Below are positions 8,623 through 16,305 of a DNA stretch of 64,000 nt, piece by piece; the first letter of the stretch is position 1, and every line of letters starts with the position of its first letter. The stretch covers positions 1-64,000 of the forward strand of contig NZ_CP119792.1 of assembly GCF_029338295.1 (NCBI RefSeq). Reading direction: 5' to 3'. A program made the translations under genes and the position numbers. Origin of the DNA: Haladaptatus sp. QDMS2. GTDB taxonomy: Archaea; Halobacteriota; Halobacteria; Halobacteriales; Halococcaceae. Under the pieces are notes generated by a model. It was not told the origin of the DNA. It saw only the letters and a program-made list of their open reading frames with translations, and did no database searches.

Positions 8623-8872
8623 TACCTGTAGTGATAAGTCGAACTCTCTCAACGAGATGGACATCATAGTCCTTCGATACGTAGAGAACCAGCAGGTGTG
8701 CAACTACAGCGTGAATGTAACACTACAGTCCTGGGACGCACGCTCTTAGTATACTCCCTTATATGTCGACTATACGTGAAATTCGTTTCGGCGTTCGCAC
8801 GTATACTCGGTCATTGTTTCACAAACGCCCTCACGCAGCGTCTTTGTATTTCTAAAAGGGTCGAACGGTGGC
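8623..8872. other. intergenic, nothing recognised
   Basis: 250 bp with no credible gene, repeat or hairpin seen. Short frames on both strands lack acidic codon bias. Confidence 0.4.
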
Positions 8873-9121
8873 CTATACGTTGGTAGCTCTCAGCAGTGAT
8901 CTCGCGGTAGATGAAGCTTCGGAACATCCTCTGAATGAATATGGGGCCGGATGCCACGCTGGGTAGGAGTCCTCCAGGGCTTCGGTCGAAGCTGATGCCT
9001 GACCGATGGTTGTGACGAGGGACGTTCCATGGCGGTATATGTCTGCAATCTCGATACCGACGCTATACGCGTCAGCCAGCCGCCGTTCCCGTTCGATGGG
9101 CTTTTGGCGAGACTCAGACAT
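8873..9121 (-). CDS. unrecognised small protein or fragment
   Basis: From ATG 9121 an 82-residue frame reads MSESRQKPIERERRLADAYS, then VGIEIADIYRHGTSLVTTIG and ASASTEALEDSYPAWHPAPY. The first 45 residues look like a genuine haloarchaeal helix-rich sequence; the C-terminal part is less convincing. The frame stays open upstream as the antisense of the RHH gene, which is not coding. No family recognised. It could be a truncated gene end; the 130 bp up to the RHH gene at 9257 would hold divergent promoters. Confidence 0.3.
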   Translation of the reverse strand: MSESRQKPIERERRLADAYSVGIEIADIYRHGTSLVTTIGQASASTEALEDSYPAWHPAPYSFRGCSEASSTARSLLRATNV

Positions 9122-9256
9122 AACGACTCTTCGAGACCGTCGTTGTTGATGGTTACCAAGCTCTGGACGTGGGTACCGCGTCACGACAGAGAATAGGGCC
9201 ACACCTGTAGCGGGAGAATGCTTATCTGATATGCGTACGTAAAGCACTCGTATATC

Positions 9257-9553
9257 ATGTCTGGTGCCAAAACTTCGACCGGGGACGACGGGCCGGAGAC
9301 CGTTCAGATCAACCTTCGGCTTACACAAGCATTCCTCGATGACATCGACGCAACGTGGGAAGAACAGGGCTTCAACTCGCGCAGCGAATTCCTCCGCTAT
9401 GCGGCCCGAGACGCTGTCAAGCACCCCGAGTTCTCGCGTGAGGGCTGGAAGCAGATTGCAGCCAGCGAGCACGGACTTCGTACCGGTGAGGAGGGACTCG
9501 TGTCCCGGGAGGAAGTTATCGCGATGATGGACAACGACTCGGATGGCGAGTGA
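9257..9553 (+). CDS. ribbon-helix-helix antitoxin (ParD/CopG-like)
   Basis: A 98-residue protein. The RHH fold is residues 16-55: VQINLRLTQAFLDDIDATWE, then QGFNSRSEFLRYAARDAV. The acidic C-terminal tail (GLVSREEVIAMMDNDSDGE) is the likely toxin-neutralising segment. The 3' end overlaps the ParE-like toxin gene by 11 bp, the classic translational coupling of a type II TA operon. RHH antitoxins repress their own operon; a near-symmetric AT-rich stretch around 9228-9252 (GATATGCG...CGTATATC) could be the operator. This is one of the few TA pairs in the window with both halves intact. Confidence 0.85.
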   Translation: MSGAKTSTGDDGPETVQINLRLTQAFLDDIDATWEEQGFNSRSEFLRYAARDAVKHPEFSREGWKQIAASEHGLRTGEEGLVSREEVIAMMDNDSDGE

Positions 9554-9830
9554 GGACGACGAGTGGACATGGAAGTTCGCTCCACGGGCTGCCAAACAAT
9601 TCGACAACCTCGAACACCACGTTCAGGACCGCATCGTTTCGAAACTCGACGAGATCGTCGACGACCCCTGGCGTGATCCCGGCGATTATCTCGAACCGCT
9701 CACCGGTGGCCCTTTTGAGAAGCTTCGTGTGGGGCAGTATCGACTTGCGTGTGTCCTCGATCACGATGCGCTCGTACTTGAAGTCCATCGGATTGAACAT
9801 CGGAGCGGAGCTTACACGGCAGACGACTGA
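9543..9830 (+). CDS. RelE/ParE-family toxin
   Basis: A 95-residue protein with the RelE/ParE core: WTWKFAPRAAKQFDNLEHHV, a helix HVQDRIVSKLDEIV, the PLTGGPFEKLRVGQYRLACV beta-hairpin region and the ending EVHRIEHRSGAYTADD. ParE members poison gyrase and RelE members cleave mRNA on the ribosome; the sequence does not decide which. It is translationally coupled to the RHH antitoxin upstream. Length and all core elements are normal, so it is expected to be active when unneutralised. Confidence 0.85.
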   Translation: MASEDDEWTWKFAPRAAKQFDNLEHHVQDRIVSKLDEIVDDPWRDPGDYLEPLTGGPFEKLRVGQYRLACVLDHDALVLEVHRIEHRSGAYTADD

Positions 9831-10076
9831 TCCAGCCACCAGTCTCCGTACAAAAGGGCCGAGGGGTGAGAGATACAGGCAGACTACTACCCGTCGTTGT
9901 CGGCGGGATATCAAGAAAACGATATATGGTGGCGTGCTGAATATAGAGGGTGAGTTCAGCAGCTGGCCCTTGCGTGTGATTCGTTCTGATTACATCACCG
10001 ATTCCGGGCACATTGAGCAAAGGAAGACAGACGTTACCGATGAATCTTATTGTCTCTTGAGCGAGAGTATAGCGTA

Positions 10077-10697
10077 ATGGTCTTCGAGGCGTCGATGGCA
10101 AGCCAGGCCGATGCGTTCGCTAAGGAAGAGAGGTTTGAGGAGGCAGCACGCTACCGAGCGATGTCCGCGCAAGCCCGATTACAGTCGTGTGGCATCCGGT
10201 CGCATATGGACAGCGACGAGGCCGTCGCCGACCTCTTATTCGCCATCTATTATGCTCAACGAGCGGGCGAAACTACCCAAGCGACCTCCCTTCGCAATAC
10301 ACTCACATCCTACGCCTGGCTTCTGCAAGACGCCGCGTACGATGCGCTACAAGATGAATGGTCAAATTCGACGCGTGCGTGTCTTGTCGGGCTGTTCGAG
10401 GAGTGGGTCGGTGATGCGCATCTCTTTACGGGGTCGGCAGAAGCAACTCGATACTACGACAGAGCCGAACCGTGGTATCGAATCGAACAACTTCGGGCTA
10501 GGGACGACGTGCTCCCGTGTTGGAACTGGGGGGCAGAACCCCAGTTCTTCGAGGCACTCAGGGCGTTTTTCGAATACCTGGAGTGGATTGACCCCGAAAC
10601 TGCGGACGCGTGGAACATTAGGGACTACGATTCGTTGTTCTTCGACAGGCTTGACAGGAAACGCGAACTCGTTGATTCGTTACGTGTTCAACGGTGA
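10077..10697 (+). CDS. unrecognised helical protein
   Basis: A 206-residue acidic protein from ATG 10077 (an upstream TTG at 10050 is possible). It is mainly alpha-helical and Trp/Tyr/Ala-rich: SQADAFAKEERFEEAARYRA, then DLLFAIYYAQRAGETTQATS and GDAHLFTGSAEATRYYDRAE. Repeating A-x-x-Y patterns suggest TPR-like helical hairpins. No signal peptide or transmembrane segment. The family is not recognised; the gene follows the ParDE-like pair but is separated by about 250 bp and is probably independent. Confidence 0.6.
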   Translation: MVFEASMASQADAFAKEERFEEAARYRAMSAQARLQSCGIRSHMDSDEAVADLLFAIYYAQRAGETTQATSLRNTLTSYAWLLQDAAYDALQDEWSNSTRACLVGLFEEWVGDAHLFTGSAEATRYYDRAEPWYRIEQLRARDDVLPCWNWGAEPQFFEALRAFFEYLEWIDPETADAWNIRDYDSLFFDRLDRKRELVDSLRVQR

Positions 10698-11064
10698 GTC
10701 TGCGTTCTGATTCGAACGATTCAATTGTTCGTTAGCGACTAAACTCTTGTGCCAGACTCGCGCGCTGTATGCAGCACGGTTCGTTCTATTCGTCTAATAG
10801 CTGACAGTAGCAATACTGGTAAGCCCACACACTTATCAATCGGATGTTCCGTGGGGTCAGATGATGAAAATAAGGCACGCAACAAAACTATCTTCCGAGG
10901 TTGTGGAAGTTGAGACTACACGGGCATTAGGACCGTCAGGATGCACGATTTTAGCCGAACCATCGAATTCGACCAGTTTCAGACTGAGGCTGTGCCTACA
11001 TGTATGCATTGAGAAACCCAGCCTCAACTACCGCACGGTGGTTCAAACGGCGGTAGCGAGGAAT

Positions 11065-11084
11065 CCCACGACTGAAGTCGTGGG
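11065..11084. repeat. IS200/IS605-type end hairpin, orphan copy 1
   Basis: CCCACGAC-TGAA-GTCGTGGG, a perfect 8-bp stem. The same kind of hairpin occurs at 16802, 22603 and 28893, and a related one ends the intact TnpB element at 25.7 kb. No transposase lies next to this copy, so it may be a MITE-like or decayed element end. Confidence 0.55.
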
Positions 11085-11092
11085 TAGCTGAC

Positions 11093-11121
11093 CTACGAGG
11101 ATTTGAGTGCGAACTGGCTCG
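11093..11121 (+). repeat. 29-bp direct repeat, copy 1
   Basis: Begins CTACGAGGATTT and matches 24 of 29 positions with 13481-13509. The two copies flank the block holding the NDT/TIR-like gene, the regulator pair and the MazF-type TA unit. They could be recombination or attachment sites, or parts of related element ends. Confidence 0.45.
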
Positions 11122-11161
11122 TTGTTTGCTTCTTGGGTAATCGTATTCGTACGAATATCTT

Positions 11162-11905
11162 TTACTGTTGTTCCCAACTTGGTCTGGGCGACCCTGGAAG
11201 CTCGTCCGTTGCATCGAGGAGCTCATCCACAGTTGTCCAGGGATAACACCGCCCGTGGAGTTCGAAGAGGCGGAAGTCCTTCAAGTGGACCCAGCTGTAC
11301 GAGGGGACGTCGATTTGTTTGTCTTCGAGCGTACTCGTCACGTCATCGACTGTAATGTCGATACCAGTGTGTGCTGCCCGGTCAACAAGTGCCTCGAGTT
11401 CTGCAGCTTTCGTCTCCTCGTCGACGTTCGTGGCAGCCATAATTTGTGCTCCAGCAGCGAGCACGTCACGCTCTTCTGTGAGATTCTCTTCCATCTCCCA
11501 ATGGTACGCGCGGGGGAAGGCGTACGCTTTCTCGAAGTACTCGGTTTCTCCAAGTTTGCCGAGTTCGTTGACTTCGCCACCTTCATCCTGTTCGAAGACG
11601 GCGGCGACATAGTCACTGAGCGTCGCGGTGATGTGAAATTTGACGCGGAATTCGGGGAGGCGTGGGATATCGATGTCGGTGAGATCCCCGATGAGAAACG
11701 CGTACGTTCCATAACGACGGTTCAATCGATCGCTGACCGCTCGTACACGTCGGAGATATGGATCTCGGTAGCTTCCGAGGACGAGATAGGCAGTCTGGTC
11801 GCGGTCGTAGATTGCTGGCGTCTCACTGTTGGCCCACGACAGAATCTGCGTCGCTTCGGTAGCCCCGACGTCAAGGCCCCGGAGTGCCCGCTGTACGGCT
11901 GTCAT
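11162..11905 (-). CDS. unrecognised protein with NDT/TIR-like N-terminal half
   Basis: A 247-residue protein. Residues 38-125 resemble the Rossmann-like fold of nucleoside deoxyribosyltransferases and haloarchaeal TIR-like proteins: AYLVLGSYRDPYLRRVRAVS, then RRYGTYAFLIGDLTD, a strand-rich region and SDYVAAVFEQDEGGEVNELG, where the G-G-x-x-x-E-x-G pattern fits the place of the NDT catalytic glutamate. The rest (HWEMEENLTEERDV onward) is helical. NAD-cleaving or nucleotide-processing defence proteins use this fold, so a defence role is possible but unproven. Its promoter region is shared with the divergent regulator at 12059. Confidence 0.55.
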   Translation of the reverse strand: MTAVQRALRGLDVGATEATQILSWANSETPAIYDRDQTAYLVLGSYRDPYLRRVRAVSDRLNRRYGTYAFLIGDLTDIDIPRLPEFRVKFHITATLSDYVAAVFEQDEGGEVNELGKLGETEYFEKAYAFPRAYHWEMEENLTEERDVLAAGAQIMAATNVDEETKAAELEALVDRAAHTGIDITVDDVTSTLEDKQIDVPSYSWVHLKDFRLFELHGRCYPWTTVDELLDATDELPGSPRPSWEQQ

Positions 11906-11956
11906 GATTTTGCCTGCGTTCGGGGAACGGACGGCCCACTCATATTGGTGGACACA

Positions 11957-12017
11957 ATTGACTGGGCCATAGGCGTTTCTGATTGACTCAGTAAAATACC
12001 GATTTTATTGACTTAGT
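11957..12017. promoter_or_regulatory. three ATTGACT repeats at exact 25-bp intervals
   Basis: ATTGACT occurs at 11957, 11982 and 12007; the last two extend to ATTGACTYAGT. They fill the space between two divergent genes (starts at 11905 and 12059). Same-strand sites at a fixed spacing near 2.5 helical turns suggest cooperative binding by a regulator, perhaps the winged-helix protein encoded at 12059. Confidence 0.45.
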
Positions 12018-12058
12018 TCACCCAAACCATTATGCAGGCGAGCAGGCTATATTGAGAT

Positions 12059-12511
12059 ATGAGCCACACGGCCCCGGAGGGATTCGAGGACCCGTTTGCA
12101 GAGCAGCGACAAATGCGCGAGCTGCTCTCACAGGAGACTCGACACCTCATCATCCAGTTAATCCTTGGTCACCCGGCTCACCTCATGTCGCTGGCCGAGC
12201 TTGACTACATGATTCCGAAGAACGAGGCAGCGATTCTCGATCAGCTTAAACGACTTCGAGAGGCGGGTATCCTCGACGTCTACGTTCACGAACCGAATGC
12301 GTCGACGCGGAATCTTCCCTCGAAGTTCTGGGGGCCGACCGAGCGTGGCGTCGAAATTCTGTACGAGCACAACTTCCTCCGGGGTGTCCCAATAGCACGC
12401 GCGGTCTATGAGGAGACGAAAAAATCTGAGCGAGTGCTGCGTCATGAGGGGGCACCGCGACCAGTGCTTCCTGTAGCTGTCGCTGATGCCCTCGCATTCG
12501 ATGAACCCTAG
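12059..12511 (+). CDS. winged-helix regulator (ArsR/PadR-like)
   Basis: A 150-residue regulator of a family widespread in haloarchaea. Residues 20-85 form the winged helix: QETRHLIIQLILGHPAHLMS, then LAELDYMIPKNEAAILDQLK and the wing. The C-terminal half contains KFWGPTERGVEILYEHNFLR and RAVYEETKKSERVLRHEGAP. It overlaps by 11 bp a 57-residue gene starting at 12501, so the two are translationally coupled. The copy at 5900-6316 of the same type is broken by a stop codon. Three spaced ATTGACT repeats lie upstream and may be its operator. Confidence 0.75.
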   Translation: MSHTAPEGFEDPFAEQRQMRELLSQETRHLIIQLILGHPAHLMSLAELDYMIPKNEAAILDQLKRLREAGILDVYVHEPNASTRNLPSKFWGPTERGVEILYEHNFLRGVPIARAVYEETKKSERVLRHEGAPRPVLPVAVADALAFDEP

Positions 12512-12674
12512 TCCGAGCTACTACTCGGACCTGCCCGAACTACGTTCGAGCGTGGAACGTGTCACCGCACCGTGGCTTGAGCGCAAAGAAAACGACGTTG
12601 ACCACTGCTCTCTGGTGAGAGATGCTATGGTCATGGCAGCGTTGTACGCCATGTCAATCGGAAAGAACTCTTGA
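12501..12674 (+). CDS. small protein coupled to the winged-helix regulator
   Basis: A 57-residue protein starting inside the last codons of the regulator gene (ATGAACCCTAG overlap). It reads YYSDLPELRSSVERVTAPWL and DHCSLVRDAMVMAALYAMS, helical and without transmembrane character. Small proteins with the YYSD-P-L pattern often follow this regulator type in haloarchaea. Function unknown; a co-regulator or antitoxin-like partner is possible. Confidence 0.6.
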   Translation: MNPSPSYYSDLPELRSSVERVTAPWLERKENDVDHCSLVRDAMVMAALYAMSIGKNS

Positions 12675-12700
12675 CGTTTGGTGACTGGCCGCACGCCCTC

Positions 12701-13046
12701 TCAACGTTCTTCACTGAGGTGAAGATACGTCTCCAGTTTTGTTACGACCTGTTCGACGAAGCCATCCGTCACGCGTCCTTGCCAGGCGACAAAGTCCTCA
12801 CTTCGCGGCGAATGGACCGCCCATGGAGAGACGTACGATTCCCGAGGGACACCACCGATTTCCCAGACGTCTTCTGAGAGGGCTACCGAATCGTCGTACG
12901 CTTTCGTCGAGATGGCGACTGGCGATGTACTGTTCGCCGCCGAACGGGTGCGTATCGTTGTTGACGACGAGCCACGGACGTTGTCTATCATTCCCGAGTT
13001 TGAACGGATCTGCACTCCGTACGACGTCGCCGCGCTCCGGTTGCAT
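12701..13046 (-). pseudogene. PemK/MazF-family mRNA interferase, frameshifted
   Basis: MazF/PemK toxins cut mRNA. From ATG 13046 the frame reads MQPERGDVVRSADPFKLGND, RPWLVVNNDTHPFGGEQYIA, the conserved N-terminal strands with RGDVV and RPWLVV. The continuation VAISTKAYDDSVALSEDVWE and SYVSPWAVHSPRSEDF lies in another frame. Removing one base at about 12920 gives a continuous protein of about 114 residues of normal length. The toxin start directly abuts the stop of the upstream antitoxin gene. So the toxin is broken and the antitoxin is intact. Confidence 0.8.
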
Positions 13047-13424
13047 TTAGGATTTGTCCTCGCGTTCGCCTCGTTCGCTTGGGTGTGGCGTCTTTGGGGC
13101 CGTCAAGTCCCACTCGTCGGCGTCGATGCCGCCCTCGTTCTCGTTCAGTCGCTCGCTCGCGATGTGGAGGTCGTATGCATCGACGAGTCGAGATTCGTCG
13201 GGTGTAATCGCCCAGTATTCTCCCCGGTGGCGAACGAGACGACGTGCCTTCAGCCTCGACAGGGCGGTTCCGACTGTGTTCGGGTTCTCGCCGATAGCAC
13301 TGGCAATCTCAGACCGGGTGAATGCCTGGTCGCGGTGTGTGTACAGATATGAAACCACCTGCTCGGGGACCGTTGGCCCCTGTGGAAGGTCTCCGGATTC
13401 GAAGTCGTCGATGCTCACGGGCAT
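13047..13424 (-). CDS. MarR-like winged-helix antitoxin of the MazF-type unit
   Basis: A 125-residue protein: residues 15-75 form a winged helix (VPEQVVSYLYTHRDQAFTRS, then EIASAIGENPNTVGTALSRL and the wing HRGEYWAITPDE). The C-terminal tail is acidic (IDADEWDLTAPKTPHPSERG). Genes of this type precede PemK/MazF-like toxins in haloarchaea and are presumed to repress the operon and bind the toxin. The gene is intact although its toxin is frameshifted. Paralogues: 6698-7096 and 25743-26096. Confidence 0.75.
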   Translation of the reverse strand: MPVSIDDFESGDLPQGPTVPEQVVSYLYTHRDQAFTRSEIASAIGENPNTVGTALSRLKARRLVRHRGEYWAITPDESRLVDAYDLHIASERLNENEGGIDADEWDLTAPKTPHPSERGEREDKS

Positions 13425-13480
13425 GACCTGAAATTGGTGTGCTGATGTAATTAGTGTACTGCTGTACCACGAGGGTTCAG

Positions 13481-13509
13481 CTACGAGGATTTAAGCGTGA
13501 ATTGACTCG
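13481..13509 (+). repeat. 29-bp direct repeat, copy 2
   Basis: CTACGAGGATTTAAGCGTGA is the first part; it matches copy 1 (11093-11121) at 24 of 29 positions. The 2.4-kb interval between copies holds the NDT/TIR-like gene and two regulator units. Confidence 0.45.
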
Positions 13510-13583
13510 GTATTAAATATAGACGTACGGTTCTGGGAAGACTGCCGCGTAGGCAACTGGCAGACCACTCCTTCGTATACCCA

Positions 13584-13592
13584 CTATAAAAA
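13584..13592 (+). promoter_or_regulatory. TATA box of the first Fic gene
   Basis: CTATAAAAA lies 40 nt before the ATG at 13632, at the distance expected of a haloarchaeal core promoter with a short leader. Confidence 0.45.
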
Positions 13593-13631
13593 CAGCTATA
13601 CCAACAGAGAGGGAAGAGTGTGCTAAGTGCA

Positions 13632-14777
13632 ATGCCCACGAAGGAGCTTCCAGAAAGTGCACCGGGAAAGTACGTCCCCTCCCATCCCCACCCGTACTAT
13701 TCCCCCGAGTCGCTTCCTGTAGAGCCGAAGCACGATCTCACCGATCAGACACACGATCTGGTGGCTGATGCCGCGTATCAAATCGGTCGCGTGGACGGTA
13801 TCATCTCGACAATTGACTTCTCCGCAGTTCTCTACACCTCCCTCATTCGCATCGAAGCTGTCGAATCCGCACGAATCGAAGGGGCAGAGGTCGCATATGA
13901 AGACGTCGAGGCGTATCATACAAGACACCCCGCAGACGAGACTGAATCCAGAATCGAGAAAGACCTACAAGAGGCGCTCAACTACGAGACTGCGCTCACG
14001 TACGGACTCGAACGAATCGAGAGTGGCGCGTCAATAACCCTCTCGCTCATCAAAGAACTCCATTCGATGCTGCTCGAAGACGTTCGAAACGAGGGTGACA
14101 TCGTCGGCGAATTCCGCGACCACATGGTTCATCTTTCGAGTCCACAGCCAGGACAGCGTCCGTTCGTCCCACCGACGCCCGAGGCGCTCGATGGGCTCAT
14201 GCAGTCACTCGCATCGTACATCCAGCTGGGTGGGCAGTATCATCCACTCGTCGATGCTGCTATCATCCACTACTTCTTCGAGACCGTTCATCCATTCTCT
14301 GACGGAAACGGTCGCCTTGGTCGCCTCCTCATCATCCTCTTTTTGGCAAGTAAGGGCTACCTCGAAAGTCCCTACATCTACCCGAGTGCGTATTTCAACC
14401 GGCACAAAGTCGAGTACGTCGAACGGATGCGTGCGGTGAGCGAAGAGGGTGCGTGGGACGAGTGGCTCACGTTCTTCCTCGAAGGCCTCCGAAGCCAAGC
14501 GGCGACGTCCTACGACCGGACACACCAGCTTCGAGAGCTCCAAACGCGCTACGAACAGGAGTACCCAGGCGCTACGAGCACGGACCGGTTCGCTCGGCAG
14601 TTGCTCCAGTATCCGTACTTCACTACACTCGACCTCGTGGAGTATCTCGACGTTTCACGCAGAACTGCCTACAAGGTCGTCGACGATCTCGAAGCAGATG
14701 GGCTCGTAGCAGAAGTGACCGGCAAAGAACGCGGCAAAGAGTACAAAGCAGTCGACGTGTTCGAGATTCTCGAATGA
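13632..14777 (+). CDS. Fic family protein with C-terminal winged helix (copy 1)
   Basis: Fic proteins transfer AMP or other nucleotide moieties to target hydroxyls. The catalytic motif HPFSDGNGRLGR is complete (near residue 220), with the Fic_N-type N-terminal domain (ESARIEGAEVAYEDVEAY) carrying an (S/T)xxxE(G/N)-like ARIEG inhibitory motif. The last 80 residues form a winged helix (YPYFTTLDLVEYLDVSRRTA; KVVDDLEADGLVAEVTGKER), as in the large Fic-HTH class. Start ATG 13632 (MPTKELPES) is preferred over GTG 13620. A paralogue lies at 47557-48738. Such proteins are often autoregulated and act in TA-like or regulatory circuits; the target is unknown. Confidence 0.9.
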   Translation: MPTKELPESAPGKYVPSHPHPYYSPESLPVEPKHDLTDQTHDLVADAAYQIGRVDGIISTIDFSAVLYTSLIRIEAVESARIEGAEVAYEDVEAYHTRHPADETESRIEKDLQEALNYETALTYGLERIESGASITLSLIKELHSMLLEDVRNEGDIVGEFRDHMVHLSSPQPGQRPFVPPTPEALDGLMQSLASYIQLGGQYHPLVDAAIIHYFFETVHPFSDGNGRLGRLLIILFLASKGYLESPYIYPSAYFNRHKVEYVERMRAVSEEGAWDEWLTFFLEGLRSQAATSYDRTHQLRELQTRYEQEYPGATSTDRFARQLLQYPYFTTLDLVEYLDVSRRTAYKVVDDLEADGLVAEVTGKERGKEYKAVDVFEILE

Positions 14778-14867
14778 ACCCACCTCAAACGACAATAGCG
14801 GTTCGAAGTGGCGAGAGTCGGTCAGCCACAACATCCTTTCAGTTGGATGCAAGAGCACTCTCCAGCT

Positions 14868-15188
14868 ATGGCTGACCAGTCTGAGAGCGACGTTCGAGTC
14901 TGGCTTGTAGATGAAGACGGCGAAACTCTGGTACACCTATCCATTAGTCAGTTCATCAGCCAGCAGGCAACCGAACGAACTCCGCTCGATATAGGACGCC
15001 GTATCACCGCCATCGAACTCGCAGCTCTTGCCAACGAGCTTGGCTCGCCAGCAGAGACGTTGGACTACTGGATGACCACCGAACAGTACACGAGTAGTCA
15101 AGCGATCTGGGCACATGTCCGGAACGTAAGCCGACAGACTGTCAACGATCGAGTCCGCGCCGCTCGCAAGAAAATAAATGCGGTATAA
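14868..15188 (+). CDS. unrecognised protein with C-terminal HTH-like segment
   Basis: A 106-residue protein from ATG 14868 (MADQSESDVRVWLVDEDGET). The N-terminus is strand-rich with alternating acidic residues; the end SSQAIWAHVRNVSRQTVNDR then VRAARKKINAV looks like a helix-turn-helix. It follows the Fic gene by 90 bp and precedes the RNase H/DUF3800-like gene by about 66 bp in the same direction, which would suit a regulator-effector pair. Family not recognised. Confidence 0.5.
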   Translation: MADQSESDVRVWLVDEDGETLVHLSISQFISQQATERTPLDIGRRITAIELAALANELGSPAETLDYWMTTEQYTSSQAIWAHVRNVSRQTVNDRVRAARKKINAV

Positions 15189-15254
15189 TACCCTCCCCTT
15201 CTCACTTACTTACAGAGCCAACCAGTACCAGACTATGTGCCACCGATACGATCA

Positions 15255-16088
15255 ATGACTCTCCCTCTCTTCAAAACAAATTCCGCGTCATTCGCCTCCT
15301 CGATCGCACTCGATGCGAGCACCGTTGGTGGGACGACTGTCACCGTCGCAGTACACTCGACACGGGAGCAAGAACCCGAGATCCTCAGCTCCATCTATGA
15401 GCACGGCGCGGACATTGGGTTCAAACCGTTCTACGACAAGGCAAACAATTACGAGCACACCGAGTTGCAGGGGTTTTGCGAGAATCTCATTCATGCGAAT
15501 CGGGCGCACCTCGAAGCATTTGCTCACAGCCGAGCGCGTGACAAGAACACAAATCTCCAGCAGGTCGAAGCGGTTCACTCAGCAATCCACGTGAACGATC
15601 TCCTTGTTCTCGGTTTAACTCCGCTGGTGATTATTGATGGAAACGAACAGAAAGCCAAGCCCTTTTTAGAGGCACTCTCCGGACTCACAGACGACCATCC
15701 CACAACAGCTCACGGCCAGAAATCGGAGTTCTACTACCCGAATGCGTTACTTGCCGACCTGACGGCAAATTACCTCGCCCACACCCTCGAGCAGCAGTAC
15801 GACTATATGAATCCCGTTTTTCCCGTTGTGCATGCCAAACAAGCTCGGTCTGACGAGTGGGGACAGGCGTTCAATGGGATGTACCAAAATAGCGTTGAGT
15901 ACACGCCCGCACAGCTACCCGGTCACCGTGGAGACAGCGTCCGTCAACGAATCTGTTGTTGGTACAAGGGAGCTGTTTTTGCGGATCAGGGGAGCCAGCC
16001 TCCAATCAGTGATTCGCTGAACCCGGTCGTACGGACACTTGAGAGGGATGGGTTCGACAATCTGGGGAGCATCCTGCGTGGGTTGTGA
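15255..16088 (+). CDS. unrecognised protein, possible RNase H-fold (DUF3800-like)
   Basis: A 277-residue protein from ATG 15255 (GTG 15237 also possible). Three spaced acidic positions recall the RNase H fold of DUF3800-type proteins: SIALDASTVGGTTVTVAVHS at the N-terminus (Asp on strand 1), LVLGLTPLVIIDGNEQKAKP (Asp/Glu after a hydrophobic strand), and NALLADLTANYLAHTLEQQY, matching the conserved LADL helix. Overall similarity is weak, so a nuclease role is inference. It follows the small HTH-like gene and may form a two-gene unit with it. No membrane segments. Confidence 0.5.
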   Translation: MTLPLFKTNSASFASSIALDASTVGGTTVTVAVHSTREQEPEILSSIYEHGADIGFKPFYDKANNYEHTELQGFCENLIHANRAHLEAFAHSRARDKNTNLQQVEAVHSAIHVNDLLVLGLTPLVIIDGNEQKAKPFLEALSGLTDDHPTTAHGQKSEFYYPNALLADLTANYLAHTLEQQYDYMNPVFPVVHAKQARSDEWGQAFNGMYQNSVEYTPAQLPGHRGDSVRQRICCWYKGAVFADQGSQPPISDSLNPVVRTLERDGFDNLGSILRGL

Positions 16089-16256
16089 CTCAGAGTATAG
16101 TAACAGGCGCCGATTCCTGCCCCCACATCCATCAAGGGACATGGTCGAACAGGCTCTTCACGCTGGCGCCTAGCGCTCACTTCATTCTACGCCCGGCATT
16201 ACTGAAAAGCCTTGCTGAAATCAGCGTTAATGACATTTCATTCCAGGGAAAAGAAA

Positions 16257-16294
16257 TTAACATTGCGGGTAAATATTTTAACATTGCCGGTAAA
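16257..16294. promoter_or_regulatory. two 17-bp direct repeats 21 bp apart before a winged-helix gene
   Basis: TTAACATTGCGGGTAAA (16257-16273) and TTAACATTGCCGGTAAA (16278-16294) differ at one base and are spaced by exactly 21 bp, two helical turns. They end 11 bp before the ATG at 16306, overlapping the expected promoter. A tandem operator for autoregulation is the natural reading. Confidence 0.6.
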
Positions 16295-16305
16295 ACAGGG
16301 CACGC

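Larger units (their letters stand above)
10698..11161. other. intergenic region with transposon-type hairpin
   Basis: No credible gene is seen. It contains an IS200/IS605-type hairpin at 11065-11084 and, right after it, the first copy of a 29-bp direct repeat (11093-11121) found again at 13481-13509. The stretch is probably mobile-element debris. Confidence 0.45.

Noticed and set aside
8873..9607. Long minus-strand open frame covering the RHH antitoxin gene
   Set aside because: Most of it is antisense to a clear RHH/ParE operon and its composition is not acidic; only the part below 9121 might be real.
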